Below, piece by piece: positions 61,539 to 64,000 of a DNA stretch of 64,000 nucleotides. Each line of letters opens with the position of its first letter. Position 1 is the first letter of the stretch. The position numbers and the translations under genes are program-made. The notes beneath the pieces were generated by a model. That model worked only from the letters and a program-made list of their open reading frames with translations, had not been told where the DNA came from and made no database searches. This DNA is from TMED109 sp002171375 (GTDB lineage: Bacteria > Pseudomonadota > Alphaproteobacteria > TMED109), in the NCBI GenBank assembly GCA_965657505.1, contig CBFHON010000002.1:124001-188000 (forward strand). The letters are read 5' to 3'.

Positions 61539-61976
61539 TTATTTACACTCTTCATTGCAGTCAATAACAGGAAGATTTCTATTTAGCCAACCAGTAGTAC
61601 TTCCATTACCTACCATGCCTTCAGATATATTAAAAATATTATTAAATCCTTTATCTTGTAGCATACTAACTGTAGCTGATGATCTGCCACCTGAGTGACA
61701 TATTATTGCTACATTAATATCTTTATCATCACCTAAAGCAGTTAATAAATCTGAAATATATTCTTTTCTTATAGTTCTTCCTGTAGAAAGCATTTGGATC
61801 AATATTGAATTTGGTATTATTCCTGTTTCTTTCCATTCTTCCTTATTTCTTACATCAATAACAATTAGACCATTTTTCATATTCTCTGCTGCTTTAATTG
61901 CAGTTATTTCATTAGCTAAAGAATGAAAAGAAAATATTAATGCTAATAATATAGCAATAAAATATATTTTTTTCAT
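61539..61976 (-). CDS. Exported rhodanese-like protein
   Basis: The 145-residue protein has a signal peptide (1-21, ending LAN) and one rhodanese domain with active-site Cys in IICHSGGRSS (about 92-101) and VIDVRNKEEWKETG. Two more Cys near the C-terminus (DCNEEC) may form a disulfide. It moves sulfur or acts on thiosulfate in the periplasm. It lies 2 bp after the TRAP DctM gene and before the cytochrome c gene. Confidence 0.9.
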   Translation of the reverse strand: MKKIYFIAILLALIFSFHSLANEITAIKAAENMKNGLIVIDVRNKEEWKETGIIPNSILIQMLSTGRTIRKEYISDLLTALGDDKDINVAIICHSGGRSSATVSMLQDKGFNNIFNISEGMVGNGSTTGWLNRNLPVIDCNEECK

Positions 61977-61978
61977 AG

Positions 61979-63349
61979 TTAATCCAATAACTTAGTAGGT
62001 AACCATAATACTAATTCTGGAAATAATATGATTGTTATCAACCCTACTAATTGTAATAGAACAAATGGAATTATACCTTTATATACCATTTGTATTTTTA
62101 TCGATTTTGGTGCAACTCCCTTTAAATAAAATAGAGCAAAGCCAAAAGGAGGTGTTAAAAAGGATGTTTGTAAATTTACTGCAATTAAAACAGCTACCCA
62201 AGGAATAACCATTGTAGGATCTAAATGTGTACCAAAATCTAAGGTAGCTAGAATAGGTGCAAAAAGAGGAAGAACAATTAATGTAATTTCAACCCAATCG
62301 AAGAAAAAGCCTAAAAGAAATACCATACCCATCATAAAGAATAATATTCCCCATGAGCCTAAACCTAAACTTTCTACAAAATGATGAATTAAATCATCTC
62401 CACCTAGAGATCTAAATACATAAGAAAACGCAGTTGCACCTATGAATAAACCAAATATCATAGCGCATGTTAATGCCGATCTTTCCGTAACACTTTTTAT
62501 AACAGTTTTTGTTAGACGTTTATTGAATAAAGCTAATATTATAGAACCTAATGCACCAACAGCTGCAGCTTCAGTAGGAGTAGCAACTCCAGCAAAAATT
62601 GAACCTAGAACACATAAAATTAAAAATATTGGTGGTAAGAAAGATCTAAAAATCATTATCCATAACTCTGATTTAGTTTTAGGCCCCAAATCGTCTGAAA
62701 GCGGGGGTGCTAAGCTAGGATTAAATTTTGTTCTTAAATAAATATAAATTGTATAAATAAATGCAAGTAATAAGCCAGGAATTACTGCTGCTAAAAATAA
62801 AGTTCCTACTGAAATTGACAGAAGGTCAGCCATAATAACTAACATTATTGATGGTGGAATTAAAATACCTAATGTACCTGAGGCTGCAATTGTTCCTGTA
62901 GCTAATGATGGGTCATATTTTCTATCTAACATCACTGGAAGTGCAAGCAAGGTCATCATTACAACTGATGCACCAATTATACCAGTAGTTGCTGCCATAA
63001 TAGTACCCATGATAGTAACTGATAATGCTAATCCTCCAGGAACTCTTCTTAATAGAACTTGTAAACAATATAATAAATCATTTGCAACGCCACTTCTTTC
63101 CAACATAGTTCCCATGAATATAAACATTGGAACAGCTACTAAAATTAAATTTTCACAAACTCCTCCCCATATTCTACTTATAATATTGAAAAATTCTATA
63201 AAGCTAAATACATCGAATGCCATTCCTATAAAACCAAAACCTAATCCAACTCCTCCTAATACGAATGCAACTGGAAAACCGCTGAATAGTAATAGTGCTA
63301 ATGTAGCAAACATTATTACTGGAAGTAATGTAACAAAATCCATAGTCAT
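61979..63349 (-). CDS. TRAP transporter large membrane subunit (DctM-like), second copy
   Basis: The 456-residue permease has about 12 helices, with SGFPVAFVLGGVGLGFGFI, IFMGTMLERSGVANDLL, TGIIGASVVMMTLLALPVML, VATPTEAAAVGALGS and NLQTSFLTPPFGFALFYLKG. It shares the family layout with the DctM at 29612 but belongs to a different pair. The start ATG shares one base with the DctQ stop (TAATG). A DctP gene is not seen and may lie past the right edge. Confidence 0.93.
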   Translation of the reverse strand: MTMDFVTLLPVIMFATLALLLFSGFPVAFVLGGVGLGFGFIGMAFDVFSFIEFFNIISRIWGGVCENLILVAVPMFIFMGTMLERSGVANDLLYCLQVLLRRVPGGLALSVTIMGTIMAATTGIIGASVVMMTLLALPVMLDRKYDPSLATGTIAASGTLGILIPPSIMLVIMADLLSISVGTLFLAAVIPGLLLAFIYTIYIYLRTKFNPSLAPPLSDDLGPKTKSELWIMIFRSFLPPIFLILCVLGSIFAGVATPTEAAAVGALGSIILALFNKRLTKTVIKSVTERSALTCAMIFGLFIGATAFSYVFRSLGGDDLIHHFVESLGLGSWGILFFMMGMVFLLGFFFDWVEITLIVLPLFAPILATLDFGTHLDPTMVIPWVAVLIAVNLQTSFLTPPFGFALFYLKGVAPKSIKIQMVYKGIIPFVLLQLVGLITIILFPELVLWLPTKLLD

Positions 63350-63996
63350 TATTTACTCTCCTCAGTGTTTGCTTCTTTAACTAACTCATCGGCTGCACTT
63401 GATAATTCAGGACACATTGATTTAGAAGTTTCAATTATTAACTCGTTATTTTTATTTAAACCGATTAAATAGGCTAAATTTCTAAGTAATACACTAATAC
63501 CCGCTAACCATAAAAAAGCCATTCCCATAGGAACAAATGCTTTTATAATCCATCTATGAGATAAACCTGTAAGTGCAGATGACACTTCATTCAATGCAAA
63601 TGAACGTGATACAAAATCAAAACCAAAGTAAACTATCAATGCTGTGTAAGGGAGAATAAAAAATAGAACTCCTATAACCTCTAAAATTGATTTTAATTTT
63701 GTGGAAAACCCTTCCCTAATAACTTCAATTCTAACATGAGAATTTTTAACATATGCGTAACCAAGTGCTAATAAAAATAATGCTGCGTGTAAGTGCCATT
63801 CCATTTCTTGAAGTTTTGTTGATCCTAATACGAAAAAACGTCTAGATATAATATCAAAAATTATAATAGCTATTAATGGTAGTGATAACCATGCACCTAT
63901 TTTTCCTACAAATACTAATAATTTTTCTAGTTTAAAACTTATATTTAATAAAGTTTTTGATAAACCAGCATCTAAATTTTCATATGATATGTTCAT
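63349..63996 (-). CDS. TRAP transporter small membrane subunit (DctQ-like), second copy
   Basis: The 215-residue protein has four membrane helices (about 28-48, 68-86, 105-130, 150-172) and the pattern EMEWHLHAALFLLALGYAYVKNSHVRIEV seen as adjoining stretches in DctQ. A soluble C-terminal tail of about 35 residues (NELIIETSKSMCPELSS) is longer than usual. The ATG lies at 63994-63996, 4 bp from the end of the window, and the gene is complete. Confidence 0.92.
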   Translation of the reverse strand: MNISYENLDAGLSKTLLNISFKLEKLLVFVGKIGAWLSLPLIAIIIFDIISRRFFVLGSTKLQEMEWHLHAALFLLALGYAYVKNSHVRIEVIREGFSTKLKSILEVIGVLFFILPYTALIVYFGFDFVSRSFALNEVSSALTGLSHRWIIKAFVPMGMAFLWLAGISVLLRNLAYLIGLNKNNELIIETSKSMCPELSSAADELVKEANTEESK

Positions 63997-64000
63997 TATA

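Noticed and set aside
1..64000. CRISPR arrays, prophage, insertion sequences, rRNA, tmRNA
   Set aside because: No evenly spaced direct repeats, transposase or integrase motifs, phage structural genes, or rRNA/tmRNA sequence seen on either strand.

Overview
The window is a gene-dense, very AT-rich (roughly 70% A+T by eye) bacterial chromosome segment with short intergenic gaps, many 1-11 bp gene overlaps and no phage, insertion sequence, CRISPR array or rRNA operon. Gene content and order point to an alphaproteobacterium: the run rpoZ-rsh-pyrE-DUF2062-pdxJ-acpS-lepB-rnc-era-recO-parC, a PyrC-type protein lacking the HxH metal motif, a cysE/cysteine desulfurase/ferredoxin cluster, and CoxM/S/G-type molybdenum hydroxylase genes. 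Low GC, compactness, two TRAP transporters, a PhyH dioxygenase and a mandelate-racemase-type enzyme suggest a streamlined marine lineage (for example AEGEAN-169/HIMB59-like). That placement is inference.

Layout. 1-2196 (minus): ruvX, then an unusual pyrB carrying an N-terminal helix-turn-helix domain, then a pyrC-like gene that runs off the left edge. 2302-6828 (plus): gatCAB, a flavin reductase and a GST. 6893-9272: tRNA-Ser(GCT), a small secreted protein, then three small secreted beta-rich proteins, of which two are clear tandem paralogs with matching promoters and their own hairpin terminators. 9309-18164: a PhyH dioxygenase, a small LPS/heptose group (GT9, DUF6165, GmhB-like), a PLP dehydratase, a lytic transglycosylase, dapA-smpB, a glutathione peroxidase and a family-5 uracil-DNA glycosylase. 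18251-31398: folK and the conserved rpoZ...parC run, followed by TRAP subunits. 31412-43758: N-formylglutamate amidohydrolase, MATE exporter, hydratase, PBP1a, prfB with a programmed frameshift, peroxiredoxin, an AsmA-like giant, tyrS and anmK. 43755-50909: alpha/beta hydrolase, cysE, two cysteine desulfurases, ferredoxin, a dehalogenase-like hydrolase, mnmA, a DMT exporter and tRNA-Met. 51038-54721: a MORN-repeat secreted protein, a broken copy of it feeding into an ATC-hydrolase gene, TenA, nitronate monooxygenase and msrA. 54724-63996 (minus): a catabolic block with TRAP DctQM, rhodanese, cytochrome c, CoxG, CutS, CutM, split XdhC, a MoeA-like/MocA fusion, a HAD hydrolase and a mandelate-racemase-family enzyme.

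The most unusual point is the first operon. An XRE-like DNA-binding domain is fused in frame to aspartate carbamoyltransferase, and a TTACC-N5-GGTAA dyad lies just upstream of its start, between a TTGACA -35 box and the -10 region. Together these suggest an enzyme that represses its own pyrimidine operon. The sequence shows the fusion and the dyad; the regulatory role is inference. Other points worth checking are the tandem secreted family with duplicated promoters, the molybdenum hydroxylase cluster without its large subunit, the dehalogenase homolog with Glu in place of the nucleophilic Asp, and the paired cysteine desulfurases with no scaffold gene beside them.
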